From Halopseudomonas oceani (GTDB lineage Bacteria > Pseudomonadota > Gammaproteobacteria > Pseudomonadales > Pseudomonadaceae), in the NCBI RefSeq assembly GCF_002903165.1, contig NZ_PPSK01000004.1, positions 62,001 through 126,000 on the forward strand: a stretch of DNA of 64,000 bases. Reading direction: 5' to 3'. Below are positions 35,393 through 45,515 of the stretch, one piece after another. The notes beneath the pieces were generated by a model, which did not search any database, was not told the DNA's origin, and worked only from the letters and a program-made list of their open reading frames with translations. The position numbers and the translations under genes were made by a program. Numbering within the stretch: the first letter of the stretch is position 1; each line of letters starts with the position of its first letter.

Positions 35393-35974
35393 TCAGAGCT
35401 CGATTCGGGCACCCAACAGCTTGACGAATGCCGCCAGCCAGCGCGGATGCGACGGCCAGGCCGGCGCAGTCACCAGATTACCCTGAACATAGGCCTGATC
35501 GGCAGCGATATCGATATAGGTACCGCCCGCCAGACGCACATCCGGCCCGCATGCAGGATACGCACTGCACTCACGCCCTTCCAGCACGCCAGCAGCAGCC
35601 AGCAGCTGCGCACCATGACACACCGCAGCAATCGGCTTGTTGGCCGCATTGAACGCCTGCACCAGCGCAATTACATCGGCGTTCAGCCGCAGATACTCCG
35701 GTGCTCGACCGCCCGGAATCACTAACCCCACATAGTCATCGACCTTTACGCCAGCGAAGTCGTGAGTCAGGGCAAACAGGTGGCCCGGCTTCTCGGTGTA
35801 GGTCTGATCACCCTCAAAATCATGGATTGCCGTCTTCACGGTCTGACCAGCCGTCTTGTCCGGACACACCGCATGCACCTCATAGCCCAGCATGCTCAGC
35901 GCCTGAAACGGCACCATGGTTTCGTAGTCTTCGGTAAAGTCGCCAGCCAGCAGCAGAATTTTCTTGGTGGACAT
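35393..35974 (-). CDS. DJ-1/PfpI family protein
   Basis: The 193-residue protein has the glutamine amidotransferase-like fold of the DJ-1/PfpI family. The nucleophile Cys lies in [16 protein letters not shown] with the following His, and the conserved Glu is in GDFTEDYE near the N-terminus. Members act as chaperones, proteases or deglycase-like stress proteins. The ATG at 35974 has AAGGAGG seven bases upstream and is chosen over the GTG directly before it. Confidence 0.9.
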   Translation of the reverse strand: MSTKKILLLAGDFTEDYETMVPFQALSMLGYEVHAVCPDKTAGQTVKTAIHDFEGDQTYTEKPGHLFALTHDFAGVKVDDYVGLVIPGGRAPEYLRLNADVIALVQAFNAANKPIAAVCHGAQLLAAAGVLEGRECSAYPACGPDVRLAGGTYIDIAADQAYVQGNLVTAPAWPSHPRWLAAFVKLLGARIEL

Positions 35975-36343
35975 CACGGTACCTCCTTGCGGGTGTTTGA
36001 GCTTTCATCATGCGCCCATGCGGATGACAACGGGTAACAGCCGGTTACTACATTCTCTTTATGTCAGCTCATGCTGCCTGGATCACAGATTTCACACTGC
36101 ACCAGAGGCTGCAAAAAAACACGATAAAACGGCCCAAGAAAGCCCCATAACCCCTTGATTTAAATATTTTTAAAAAAACAAACCAGCCAGAACAAACAGC
36201 TCAATGTCCAGCGTAGACGCGAACCTGGTCACAACCCTGCCATTTGTCGCACAGGTGTCCACTCTCTAGCATGCGTCAGCCAGGGCCAAGTCGGCCGACG
36301 GGGCGGACAGGACGTCCGCCCGCACCATGCAAAGGACGCTCGC
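35975..36343. other. Regulatory region before the T6SS operon
   Basis: About 370 bases separate the divergent DJ-1 gene and tssA. The stretch at 36110-36200 is AT-rich (GATTTAAATATTTTTAAAAAAAC) compared with its neighbours, as expected for a bent upstream region. A candidate sigma-54 promoter lies near 36226 and a GGACG ribosome site lies before tssA. No gene was seen. Confidence 0.55.
36226..36240 (+). promoter_or_regulatory. Candidate sigma-54 (RpoN) promoter of the T6SS operon
   Basis: TGGTCACAACCCTGC has the invariant GG and GC doublets of a -24/-12 promoter with the correct ten-base spacing, and lies about 105 bases upstream of the tssA ATG. The bases between match the consensus only partly. 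The presence of a sigma-54 activator as the last gene of the operon supports it. HSI-II-type clusters are known to use RpoN. Confidence 0.45.
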
Positions 36344-37828
36344 ATGTCGTTAACCGCAGACACCACCAGCTCAGCCGCAAATGCGGCCGACCTGCGCGAT
36401 AGTGACACCTACTTTCAACTCGAGCAGGTGTTCTCGCAGCTGGACTCCCCCCAGCAACAAGCCGCGCCAGACTGGCAACAACTGGCCGACAGTGCAGAAC
36501 AACTGCTGACCCGGAGCACCGACCTGCGCGTCGCCTGCTGGCGAGCCTTCGCCTTGCTGCGGCTGCGCCGGCCGGAGCCGTTGGTACTGGCCATGGGGCA
36601 ACTTGCCGTCTTCATCAACAGTGCCTGGCACAACTGCCTGCCGACACGTGAACGAGGCAAGTTTGCGGCACTTCAGTGGCTGTATTCGGCGCTTAGCCGG
36701 GAGCTGGACGCCTCCCCCCAAATGGCAGACGAACTTGCCACATTGCAAGCGGCTGCCTGCCAGATCAGTACGGCCCTGCAAGCATATTCGGCAGAACGAA
36801 GCCACGACTGGAAGCAACTGGCAAGCAGGCTGCAAGCCGGTCCCAGCGAGCCGCCGACCAATCCAACGCCGGTAGTCCGCGCGCCGAGTAAACCAGTTTC
36901 AGATCCGACATTCTCCGGGCCGGTCGACACAGACCGCCAGGCCCAGCAGCAGCTGCGCCGCCTGCAGGAAGCCGCCGCGCCACTTCTGGACTGGTGGCTG
37001 ACCCAGCCCGAGCGCCGCGCCTGCGCCGTAGCGCTGAGCCGGTCCCTGACCTGGGCGGGTATTTATCAGGTACCGCAGCACGACAACAAACAACACACCA
37101 ACCTGCGGCCACCACCGGCCGAGCGCCTGAGCCACTGCGAGTCCCTGTGGCAACAGTCAGCACACTCCGCATTGTTGCAAGACCTCGAAACGAGCCTGCG
37201 CAAGGCACCGTTCTGGCTTGATGGTCACTTTCTTGCCGCGCGCTGCTGCGACGCGCTGGCAGACTCACAGGCCGCCGCCAGCATCCGCGGACAAACCCGT
37301 TTGCTGCTGCAACGGCTGCCCATGCTGGAACAGCTTTGCTTTGATGACGGCACCCCCTTCGCCACGCAGGCCACGCGACGTTGGCTGACTGCCGCAGCGA
37401 CACCCAACCCCGACTCCACAGCGCCAAAGAGCACTGACACCAAGGACCTGTTGACACTGCTGCACAACGACGGCTTTGACGTTGCGGCCAAAACACTGGC
37501 GCAGCGGATGCAGACGCAAAATGGCGAACGTCAGCGCGCCGTAGGTCGCTTGCAACTCGCCAAGCTATTGCTGGCTGACGGTCAGAGCGACCAGGCCCGC
37601 GATCTGCTGGAGCCGCAACTGTCGCAGCTACAACACAGCATGCCGCTGGCCCTGTGGGACCAGCAGCTACTCAGCGACACTCTGGACCTTTTGCAACAAA
37701 GCCTCGCCGATCAACGCGACGAGAGCAGTCGGCAGCGGCGCCGCACGCTGCAACAGCAACTGCGCTGGCTGAACCTTGAACACACCCTTGACCAGGCCGC
37801 CCGGCCTGCCCAGCACGGAGAAACCTGA
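36344..37828 (+). CDS. tssA: Type VI secretion protein TssA
   Basis: The 494-residue protein has the ImpA N-terminal region SDTYFQLEQVFSQLDSP, with LRVACWRAFALLRLRRPEPL and SAWHNCLPTRERGKFAALQW. A variable Pro/Thr-rich linker (about 168-195) and a VasJ-type C-terminal domain (PFWLDGHFLAARCCDALAD) follow. TssA caps the growing sheath and coordinates tail assembly. It opens the operon and its stop overlaps the ATG of tssB by one base. Order and style match hsiA2 of the HSI-II cluster. Confidence 0.85.
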   Translation: MSLTADTTSSAANAADLRDSDTYFQLEQVFSQLDSPQQQAAPDWQQLADSAEQLLTRSTDLRVACWRAFALLRLRRPEPLVLAMGQLAVFINSAWHNCLPTRERGKFAALQWLYSALSRELDASPQMADELATLQAAACQISTALQAYSAERSHDWKQLASRLQAGPSEPPTNPTPVVRAPSKPVSDPTFSGPVDTDRQAQQQLRRLQEAAAPLLDWWLTQPERRACAVALSRSLTWAGIYQVPQHDNKQHTNLRPPPAERLSHCESLWQQSAHSALLQDLETSLRKAPFWLDGHFLAARCCDALADSQAAASIRGQTRLLLQRLPMLEQLCFDDGTPFATQATRRWLTAAATPNPDSTAPKSTDTKDLLTLLHNDGFDVAAKTLAQRMQTQNGERQRAVGRLQLAKLLLADGQSDQARDLLEPQLSQLQHSMPLALWDQQLLSDTLDLLQQSLADQRDESSRQRRRTLQQQLRWLNLEHTLDQAARPAQHGET

Positions 37829-38322
37829 TGGCCAAAGACAGCACCGTGGCCCCCCGCGAACGCATCAACGTGACCTTTACCCCGAATACCGGGGATCAGC
37901 AGGAAGACGTTGAGCTGCCGCTCAAACTGATGGTCCTTGGCGACTTCACTCTGCGACAGGACGAACGTAGCGTTGAGCAACGCAAACCCATCTTGATCGA
38001 CAAAACCAGCTTCGAAGACGTGCTGGCGAAACAAGACCTGCACCTTAACTTCAACGTCGCCAACCGGTTGCAGGATGACGATTCGGACAGCGCGCTCGCG
38101 GTCGAACTCAACATCGGCTCAATGCGTGATTTTAACCCGGCCAGCATCGTGGAGCAGGTTCCAGAACTGCGCCAACTCATGGAGCTGCGTGAGGCGCTGG
38201 TTTCACTCAAAGGCCCGCTCGGCAACACCCCGGCTTTTCGTCAGGCGATTGAAGCCCTGCTGCGCGATGACCAGTCGCGCGAGCAGGTGCTGACCGAACT
38301 TGGCCTGGCGCCAACCCCGTGA
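37828..38322 (+). CDS. tssB: Type VI secretion contractile sheath small subunit TssB
   Basis: The 164-residue protein has the family core RINVTFTPNTG, VELPLKLMVLGDFTLRQDE, ISFEDVLAKQ-type helix and LNIGSMRDFNPASIVEQVPELRQL. It forms the contractile sheath with TssC in a phage tail-like arrangement and is the substrate that ClpV (TssH) recycles. tssC follows after 22 bases, as in nearly all T6SS loci. Confidence 0.95.
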   Translation: MAKDSTVAPRERINVTFTPNTGDQQEDVELPLKLMVLGDFTLRQDERSVEQRKPILIDKTSFEDVLAKQDLHLNFNVANRLQDDDSDSALAVELNIGSMRDFNPASIVEQVPELRQLMELREALVSLKGPLGNTPAFRQAIEALLRDDQSREQVLTELGLAPTP

Positions 38323-38344
38323 TGAGCCAACAGGAGCCCACCTT

Positions 38345-39820
38345 ATGAACAGCCAACCCGCCGCAACGGCGAGCAGCCCAGTCGCCACCAGCAGCCTGCT
38401 TGATCGCGTGATCGCTGAAACCCAGCTAACGCCAGAGGACGACTCCTACGCGATCGCCCGCCGTGGCGTAGGTGCCTTTATCGCTGAACTGCTCAAACCT
38501 CAAAACGATCAGGAGCCGGTAAAAAAAGCTCTGGTCGACCGCATGATCGCCGAGATCGACAGCAAGCTGAGTCAGCAAGTCGACAGCATTTTGCACCACC
38601 CCGACTTCCAGCAACTGGAGTCAGCCTGGCGCGGCCTGCACCTGCTGGTCGAACGCACTGACTTCCGAGAGAACATCCGCATCGAGCTGATCAATGTCTC
38701 AAAGCAGGACCTGCTCGACGACTTTGAAGACAGCCCGGAGCTAGTGCAGTCCGGCCTGTACAAACACGTATACACCGCCGAATACGGTCAGTTCGGCGGC
38801 CAACCGGTCGGCGCCATGATCGCCAACTACCAGTTCGGCCCGGGCACCCAGGATATTCGCCTGCTGCAACAGGTCGCTGGGGTTGCGAGCATGGCCCACG
38901 CGCCTTTTATCGCCGCCGCAGGCCCTGCATTCTTTGGACTATCCAGCTTCAGCGGCCTACCCGATATGAAGGACTTGAAGGATCACTTCGACGGCCCACT
39001 GTTCAGCAAATGGCAAGGCTTTCGGGAAAATGAGGACGCCCGCTATGTGGGCCTGACATTACCGCGCTTCCTGCTGCGTACGCCCTATGATCCGGAGGAT
39101 AATCCGGTTCGCAGCTTCAGCTACCGAGAAACCGTCAGCGACAGTCATGAAGACTACCTCTGGGGCAATACTGCATTCGCGTTCGCCAGTCGCTTGACCG
39201 ACAGTTTCGCCCGCTATCGCTGGTGCCCCAACATCATCGGCCCGCAGAGCGGCGGCGCCGTTGACGACCTGCCGCTGCACCACTTTTCCAGTATGGGTGA
39301 AATCGAAACCAAGATACCCACCGAAGTGCTGGTCTCGGATCGGCGAGAGTACGAGTTGGCCGAGGCGGGCTTTATTGCCCTGACCATGCGCAAGGGCAGC
39401 GACAACGCCGCCTTCTTCTCCGCCAACTCGGCCCAGAAACCCAAGTTTTTCGGCAACAGTGCCGAGGGCAAGGCCGCGGAGCTTAACTTCAGGCTTGGGA
39501 CACAGCTGCCCTACCTGTTCATTATCAACCGGCTTGCCCATTACCTGAAGGTACTGCAGCGCGAGCAGATCGGCGCCTGGAAGGAACGCACCGACCTGGA
39601 GTTGGAGCTTAACCGCTGGATTCGCCAGTACGTAGCCGACCAGGATAACCCGAGTGCCGAAGTACGCGGTCGTCGACCGCTGCGAGCTGCTGCCATTGGG
39701 GTTGAGGATGTCGCCGGGCAACCCGGCTGGTATCGGGTCAGCCTGAGCGTGCGTCCCCACTTCAAATACATGGGTGCCGATTTCACCCTGTCGCTGGTTG
39801 GCAAGCTGGACAAGGATTGA
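38345..39820 (+). CDS. tssC: Type VI secretion contractile sheath large subunit TssC
   Basis: The 491-residue protein contains DSKLSQQVDSILHHPDFQQLESAWRGLHLLVERTDF near the N-terminus, FGGQPVGAMIANYQFGP, and the conserved TLPRFLLRTPYDPEDNPVRSFSYRE. It co-polymerises with TssB into the sheath. The ATG at 38345 follows CAGGAGCCC. Its TGA overlaps the tssE ATG (TGATG). Confidence 0.96.
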   Translation: MNSQPAATASSPVATSSLLDRVIAETQLTPEDDSYAIARRGVGAFIAELLKPQNDQEPVKKALVDRMIAEIDSKLSQQVDSILHHPDFQQLESAWRGLHLLVERTDFRENIRIELINVSKQDLLDDFEDSPELVQSGLYKHVYTAEYGQFGGQPVGAMIANYQFGPGTQDIRLLQQVAGVASMAHAPFIAAAGPAFFGLSSFSGLPDMKDLKDHFDGPLFSKWQGFRENEDARYVGLTLPRFLLRTPYDPEDNPVRSFSYRETVSDSHEDYLWGNTAFAFASRLTDSFARYRWCPNIIGPQSGGAVDDLPLHHFSSMGEIETKIPTEVLVSDRREYELAEAGFIALTMRKGSDNAAFFSANSAQKPKFFGNSAEGKAAELNFRLGTQLPYLFIINRLAHYLKVLQREQIGAWKERTDLELELNRWIRQYVADQDNPSAEVRGRRPLRAAAIGVEDVAGQPGWYRVSLSVRPHFKYMGADFTLSLVGKLDKD

Positions 39821-40257
39821 TGGCCAAGTCCGGATATGGCTCTCTGCTGGAGCGATTAAGCGGCATTGCCCAGTCGCGCGCGGGCATGGCAACCGCCGAT
39901 GCCGTCAGCGCATCGGTGACCGCGCAGCTGGCGCGCATGCTCAGCACCCGGGCGGGCAGCGTGCAGATGCTGCCCGACTACGGGTTGCCTGAGCTGAACG
40001 ATATGCGCCTTACGCTACACGACACCCGGCAACAGGCGCGAGCAGCGATAGAGCGCTTCATCGACCGCTATGAACCCAGGCTGTGCGATGTACGGGTTGC
40101 CAGCCAGCACGACGCCAGCGACCCGCTTCGCCTGGCGTTCACCATCAGCGCCCGGCTCAACCTTCCTGAACTGCGGCGGCCGGTGACCTTTAACGTGCAA
40201 CTTGACGGCCGGGGACACGCCGCAGTGACCCTGCTAACCGAGCGCCCCGACACCTGA
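39820..40257 (+). CDS. tssE: Type VI secretion baseplate protein TssE
   Basis: The 145-residue protein belongs to the gp25/GPW family of phage baseplate wedge proteins. It has SLLERLSGI at the start, a central SVQMLPDYGLPELND with the conserved Asp-Tyr-Gly-Leu-Pro, and LTFTISARLN-type strands at the end. The ATG at 39820 overlaps the tssC stop. No hcp lies between tssC and tssE, unlike HSI-I but as in HSI-II. Confidence 0.92.
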   Translation: MAKSGYGSLLERLSGIAQSRAGMATADAVSASVTAQLARMLSTRAGSVQMLPDYGLPELNDMRLTLHDTRQQARAAIERFIDRYEPRLCDVRVASQHDASDPLRLAFTISARLNLPELRRPVTFNVQLDGRGHAAVTLLTERPDT

Positions 40258-40264
40258 CCCCACC

Positions 40265-42040
40265 ATGACTTTCAATCACTACTTTCAGAGCGAACTGAGC
40301 GCCCTTCGCGATCAGGGCCGACGTTTTGCCGAACACAACCCGGCGCTGGCTCCCTATCTCGCTGGTACCAGCACCGACCCCGATGTCGAGCGACTACTCG
40401 AAGGGGTCGCCTTCCTGACCGGACGCCTGCGGCAAAAGCTCGACGATGAACTCCCCGAGCTGACCCACTCGCTAATGCAGCTGCTGTGGCCCAACTGCCT
40501 GCGCCCCATGCCGGCGGTTGCCATGCTGCAGTTCGAGCCTCTCAAGCGCCCACTGAGTGAGCTGACTGTCGCGCGTGGCACCGCGGTCGAGTCTCGCCCA
40601 GTTGATGGCATTCGCTGCCGCTTTCGAACCACAAGCGACGTCGCTCTGCTCCCCCTTGAGCTGACCGGGTCCCAATACCATAGCCACGCGACTGGCGCCC
40701 GACTGACTCTACCGCTGCAGATGGCCTGTGAAGGCAGCCTGGCGGATCTAAGTCTGCATCGCCTGCGCCTGCATCTGGGAGGCAACTCATATTCGAGTCA
40801 TCAGTTGTATCTGCACCTGTGTCGCCACTTGCACAGCATTACCTTGCAGCCGCTCGACGCCGCCGGACAGGCGCTCGGCGACACCGCGGTCTGTCGCCTG
40901 CCGCCCAGCCGGCTGCAGGCGAGCGGCTTTGCCAGCGATGAGGTACTGCTGCCGGACAGCGACCAGGGTTTCAGCGGGTATCATCATCTGCGCGACTACT
41001 TCGCCTTCGCAGAGAAGTTTCTGTTTGTTGAACTATCCGGGCTCGAGCAACTCGGCGAACTGGGCGATCAGGTGCTCCAGCAGGCTCGCGGCCTGCGTAT
41101 CGAGTTCGATTTACGTCACCCGGACTGCCGTCAGCTGACACCCGACGCCAATATGGTCCAGCTGTACTGCTCCCCGGCCGTTAACCTGTTCAGCCACGAT
41201 GCCAGCCCGATCCGTCTGGATGGCCGGCAGGATCGCTATCTGTTGCGCCCGGCCGGGCTATCGGCCAGCCAATGCGGAGTATTCTCGGTTGATCGGGTAA
41301 CCGGCTGGAAGCCGGGCGGGATGGGCTATCGAAACTACGTTCCATTCGAATCCTTCGAGCATGATCACCAGTTGGGCAGTCCGGATGCGCCCCCCCACTA
41401 CAGCCTGCGCCAAATTCCTGCGCTGCAAGGTGATGCTCTGGAAACCCACCTGTGCTTTGGCCATCAACAACAGGACCAGCAGGAAACACTGTCGATTGAG
41501 CTCACCTGCACCAATCAGCAATGGCCGAGCAAGCTGGCCCAGGGCGACATCTGCCACCCTGGTGAAGGCACACCCGAGTTTGTGCAGTTTCGCAATATCG
41601 GTCGCATAACCCCGAGCTACGCACCTGCCCTGCACAAACAGGGGCTATGGCAGCTGATCAGCAGCATGGCGCTCAACTACCAGACGCTCGAAGACATCAA
41701 TGCCCTGCGCGAAGCTATCAACTGTCACGACCTGCCGCGGCACTTTGATCAGACCGCGGCCAAGGTCAGCCAGCGTCGCTTGACCGCCTTGCGCGCGGTG
41801 CGTCACCACCCAACCGATCGTCTGTTCCGCGGGCTTCCGGTTCGCGGTGTGCAATCAGAGCTGGAGGTCGATGCCGATGGCTGCAATGGCCCGGGCGCCC
41901 TGTTTCTGTTCGGCTCGGTATTGAATGAATTTCTGGCCCAGCACGCGGGCATCAATACCTTTCACGAACTGTCCATCACCAGCCTGCAGGGAGAGCGCTA
42001 TCAATGGGTACCGCGCATGGGTCAACAGCCCCTGTTTTAA
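40265..42040 (+). CDS. tssF: Type VI secretion baseplate subunit TssF
   Basis: The 591-residue protein (ImpG/VasA family) starts FNHYFQSELSALRDQGRRFAEHNPALAPYL and continues with DPDVERLLEGVAFLTGRLRQKLDDELPELTHSLMQLLWP, the strongly conserved N-terminal region. The C-terminus has SRGLPVRGVQ-like strands and FLFGSVLNEFLAQHAGINTFHEL. It forms the baseplate wedge with TssE, TssG and TssK. tssG overlaps it by 37 bases. Confidence 0.95.
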   Translation: MTFNHYFQSELSALRDQGRRFAEHNPALAPYLAGTSTDPDVERLLEGVAFLTGRLRQKLDDELPELTHSLMQLLWPNCLRPMPAVAMLQFEPLKRPLSELTVARGTAVESRPVDGIRCRFRTTSDVALLPLELTGSQYHSHATGARLTLPLQMACEGSLADLSLHRLRLHLGGNSYSSHQLYLHLCRHLHSITLQPLDAAGQALGDTAVCRLPPSRLQASGFASDEVLLPDSDQGFSGYHHLRDYFAFAEKFLFVELSGLEQLGELGDQVLQQARGLRIEFDLRHPDCRQLTPDANMVQLYCSPAVNLFSHDASPIRLDGRQDRYLLRPAGLSASQCGVFSVDRVTGWKPGGMGYRNYVPFESFEHDHQLGSPDAPPHYSLRQIPALQGDALETHLCFGHQQQDQQETLSIELTCTNQQWPSKLAQGDICHPGEGTPEFVQFRNIGRITPSYAPALHKQGLWQLISSMALNYQTLEDINALREAINCHDLPRHFDQTAAKVSQRRLTALRAVRHHPTDRLFRGLPVRGVQSELEVDADGCNGPGALFLFGSVLNEFLAQHAGINTFHELSITSLQGERYQWVPRMGQQPLF

Positions 42041-43017
42041 TTCGACTACAACGGGACATCCAGCACTACAGCCTGTATCAGGCGCTGCTGTGCCTGCTTG
42101 ATCAACTGCAACAGATGCACCCGAGTGATACGCCCGAGGCGCTTTATCGCCGTATCCGCTTCTGCGCCAATCCCGCGCTGGGATTCGCCGCCCGTGATAT
42201 AGAGCAACTGCGCATTGAGGAGAACGAAAGTGGGTTGCAGTTTATCCTGCAGCTGAACCTGATTGCGCTCAGCGGCGCCAGCTCACCGCTGCCTGCCCAT
42301 CAGGTAGAGCAGGCACTGGGAGATGATCAGGCCAGCAACAGCGTGCGCGCCCTGCTTGACCTGTTCAATGACCGTCTGCAGCGTCTGCTGCTGCCGATCT
42401 GGCAGAAATACCGCTACTACAGCCGCTTTCGCTGCGGCGCCAGCGATGTGCTGTCCACCCGCCTACTGGCCCTCGCCGGCCTGCACGGGGAACCCGGCTC
42501 AGCAACGCTGCAACCCCGTCGCCTGCTCCCCAGTCTGGGCCTGATCAGCCGCCGCGCCCAGTCGGCTGACAGTGTCACCGCGGTGTTGCGCCACTACTTC
42601 CGTTACCGGCGAATAGAGCTGGAACAATGCTTGCCACGCTGGGTGTCCATACCCAGCGAACAGCGCTCTGCACTGGGACTGGCAAATAGCACGATTGGCA
42701 GCGAACTGGTGCTCGGCAGGCAGATCAGAGATGTCGGTGGCCGTTTCCGGGTTCACCTGCTGCAGCTCGACTGGAACGACTTTCATCGGTTTTTGCCACC
42801 GGGCCGGGACCATCGGTCCCTGCGCGAACTAATCGCCTTCCTGCTTCGCAGCCCACTGCAGTACGACGTTCGCCTGCAGCTGCAAGGCAGTGAAGTGCGT
42901 GCCCTGCAGTTGGGCAAACGTAACCCCTGTCTGCTCGGCTGGACAACCTGGCTCGGCCGCCCCAACGGCGATCCGAGCATCCTTTTAAATGCACCGGACC
43001 AAGGATGGCCTGCATGA
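42004..43017 (+). CDS. tssG: Type VI secretion baseplate subunit TssG
   Basis: The 337-residue protein (ImpH/VasB family) starts after a short leader with IQHYSLYQALLCLLDQL. RRIRFCANPALGFAARDIEQLRI, GASSPLPAHQVEQAL and LRHYFRYRRIELEQCLPRWVSIP are typical conserved stretches. It pairs with TssF in the baseplate wedge. The ATG lies inside the end of tssF and its stop overlaps the tssH start by four bases. Confidence 0.95.
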   Translation: MGTAHGSTAPVLIRLQRDIQHYSLYQALLCLLDQLQQMHPSDTPEALYRRIRFCANPALGFAARDIEQLRIEENESGLQFILQLNLIALSGASSPLPAHQVEQALGDDQASNSVRALLDLFNDRLQRLLLPIWQKYRYYSRFRCGASDVLSTRLLALAGLHGEPGSATLQPRRLLPSLGLISRRAQSADSVTAVLRHYFRYRRIELEQCLPRWVSIPSEQRSALGLANSTIGSELVLGRQIRDVGGRFRVHLLQLDWNDFHRFLPPGRDHRSLRELIAFLLRSPLQYDVRLQLQGSEVRALQLGKRNPCLLGWTTWLGRPNGDPSILLNAPDQGWPA

Positions 43018-45515
43018 TTCCGATTGATCTTCACCAGCTCATCAACCTACTCAGCGACGACCTGCGCAGTGATCTGGAACAAGCAGCAGAGCACTGCCTG
43101 CAACGCGGTGGTGCCAGCGTGCAACCGGAGGACCTGCTCTGGGCACTGCTGCAGCGGACAAACAACCTGCTCGCTCAGCTACTGGCTGCCAGCGGCCAAC
43201 CAGTAGACGCAATCCTGTCACGCTGTCAGCTGGCCACAGAGTCTGCTTCAACCAGTCGCAACCCCGGCCTGTCTGTCACGCTGGTCACCTGGCTACAACA
43301 GGCGCTGTTGATCGCCAGCACCGAATTGCAACAGCAGCAGGTCGACCAGCCCGCGCTGTTACTTGGCTGGCTGCGCAACCCGCTGCTGCACCCCGATCCG
43401 CTGGCCGGCATCAACGCCGAGCAGATACAACAACTGGCTGACGGCAGCCCGGCCAGCAAAAACGACACCCCCTCGCTGCTTGAATCGTTCACGCATGACC
43501 TCACCAGACAGGCCGCTGACGGCAAACTCGATCCGGTCCTGGGACGTGAGCGCGAAATCCGCCAGTTGGTCGACATCCTTTGCCGCCGCCGCAAAAGCAA
43601 CCCGGTGATTATCGGCGACGCAGGGGTTGGCAAGAGCGCACTGGTTGAGGGGCTGGCCCAGCGCCTTGTCGCCGGCAGCGTCCCGGATAGTTTGCGCGGC
43701 TGGCGCCTTTTGAGCCTCGACCTCGGGCTCCTGCAAGCTGGCGCGGGCGTGCGTGGCGAGCTGGAGCGTCGCCTGCAGGGCGTGCTCAGCGCGGCCAGTG
43801 ATCCGGCCAACCGCATCATTCTGTTTATCGACGAAGCGCATACCCTGATCGGGCACGGCGGTGAGGCCGGCACGAGCGATACCGCCAACCTGCTCAAGCC
43901 CGCCCTCGCCCGCGGCGCCCTCAAGGCAATCGCCGCGACCACCTGGAGCGAGTATCGCCGTCATATAGAAAAGGACCCAGCACTGGCCCGTCGCTTTCAG
44001 CCATTGCAGCTGCGCGCGCCAAGCTCCTCCCAGGCCATCACGTTACTTCGCGGCTTGGCCCCCCGCTACGCCGACAGCCATGGACTGCACGTGTGCGACG
44101 ACGCCGTGGTTGCTGCCGTCGAGCTGGCAGCCCGTTACCTGCCAGACCGCCAGTTGCCCGACAAGGCAATCGACCTGCTCGACACAGCCTGTGCCCGGGC
44201 CCGGGTAAACCTGGCCGCGGCGCCTGCCACGCTGGACCAGTTACACGCAGCACTGGCTGACGGCACGCGCCAGCGAGAGGCCATCGAACGCGATCAACAG
44301 TTTGGCCTGCCCACTGACGGTGAACTGCTCGATCAATTGCACAACCGACACCAGAAAGACAGCAACGCGCTACGCAGTCTGCAGCAACAGTGGAGCGCGC
44401 AACGGGAGCTGGCACTGCAGTTAGTCAGCCAGCGCCACCAGACCGATGTCCCTCACACCGAACACCGTCAGGCGTTGCGGCAGCTGCAGCAGGAGCAGGC
44501 GCTGGTCTCGGCGGAGGTGGACCGCAATGCCATCGCTGAGGTAGTCAGCGAGTGGACCGGCATTCCGTTGGCGCAGCTACGCGCGCACTACCACGAACGC
44601 ATCACCCGTTTCGCCGAAAACCTGACCGGCCGCCTGCATGGTCAACCAGAAGCTATCAAGCAACTCGACCTCTGTTTGCGGGCCAGCACGCTGGGTTTGG
44701 CGAGGCCGGACCGCCCGGCCGGAGTATTCCTGCTAACCGGCCCCAGCGGTGTCGGCAAGACCGCAACGGCCGAAGCCATTGCCGACCTGCTGTACGGCGG
44801 CGAGGCCTTCCTTACAACCATTAACATGGGCGAATATCAGGAGCGTCATAGTCTGGCTCGCCTTATCGGTGCTCCACCCGGCTATGTGGGCTACGGTGAG
44901 GGCGGCCTGCTGACCGAAGCCGTGCGACGCAAGCCGTACTCGGTCGTTCTGCTGGACGAAGTCGAGAAGGCGGACCCGCAATTGCTCAATCTGTTCTACC
45001 AGATATTCGACAAGGGGCTGGCCACCGACGGCGAAGGCCGTGAAATCGACTTTCGCAATACCGTCATTCTGCTCACAGCCAATCTGGGCAGTGAACAAAT
45101 AGACCACCTCTGCCGGGACGACGCGCGGCCCACTCCCGGCCAACTAACCGATGCCATTCGGCCTAGCCTGGAAGCCCATTTCAAGCCCGCTCTGCTCGCC
45201 CGAATGCGCGTTCTGCCTTACTACCCCATAACCACAGACAACCTGCAAGCTATTGCCAGCCAACGGCTGGACGCACTAATCCAGCGCCTGCAGAACTGCG
45301 CCGTTCACTGCCGGTTTGACTCGCAATTACCGCCGCTAATCGCTGAGAGGTGCATGCAGAACGGCGGAGCTCGAGGGGTTGAACGTTGGATTGAGGACCA
45401 AGTGATCAGTTGCATCGCCGACCGGCTGCTACAAACGGACCAGGCAACCCCAGCAGCGACGAAGCTGTACGTTAGCGTCGATACAGAAAGGATGGTTCGC
45501 TGTGAGCTCGCGTGA
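43014..45515 (+). CDS. tssH: Type VI secretion ATPase TssH (ClpV)
   Basis: The 833-residue ClpB-family ATPase has an N-terminal Clp_N domain ([20 protein letters not shown]), then two AAA+ modules. The first carries Walker [14 protein letters not shown] and Walker [16 protein letters not shown]. The second carries [21 protein letters not shown] and [25 protein letters not shown]. It disassembles contracted TssBC sheaths. The ATG at 43014 gives a four-base overlap with tssG; another in-frame ATG at 43005 is possible. The sigma-54 activator starts inside its last codons. Confidence 0.94.
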   Translation: MIPIDLHQLINLLSDDLRSDLEQAAEHCLQRGGASVQPEDLLWALLQRTNNLLAQLLAASGQPVDAILSRCQLATESASTSRNPGLSVTLVTWLQQALLIASTELQQQQVDQPALLLGWLRNPLLHPDPLAGINAEQIQQLADGSPASKNDTPSLLESFTHDLTRQAADGKLDPVLGREREIRQLVDILCRRRKSNPVIIGDAGVGKSALVEGLAQRLVAGSVPDSLRGWRLLSLDLGLLQAGAGVRGELERRLQGVLSAASDPANRIILFIDEAHTLIGHGGEAGTSDTANLLKPALARGALKAIAATTWSEYRRHIEKDPALARRFQPLQLRAPSSSQAITLLRGLAPRYADSHGLHVCDDAVVAAVELAARYLPDRQLPDKAIDLLDTACARARVNLAAAPATLDQLHAALADGTRQREAIERDQQFGLPTDGELLDQLHNRHQKDSNALRSLQQQWSAQRELALQLVSQRHQTDVPHTEHRQALRQLQQEQALVSAEVDRNAIAEVVSEWTGIPLAQLRAHYHERITRFAENLTGRLHGQPEAIKQLDLCLRASTLGLARPDRPAGVFLLTGPSGVGKTATAEAIADLLYGGEAFLTTINMGEYQERHSLARLIGAPPGYVGYGEGGLLTEAVRRKPYSVVLLDEVEKADPQLLNLFYQIFDKGLATDGEGREIDFRNTVILLTANLGSEQIDHLCRDDARPTPGQLTDAIRPSLEAHFKPALLARMRVLPYYPITTDNLQAIASQRLDALIQRLQNCAVHCRFDSQLPPLIAERCMQNGGARGVERWIEDQVISCIADRLLQTDQATPAATKLYVSVDTERMVRCELA

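Noticed and set aside
39059-39892. Minus-strand frame of 277 codons inside tssC
   Set aside because: tssC is unambiguous on the plus strand and the opposite frame has no start signal or domain.
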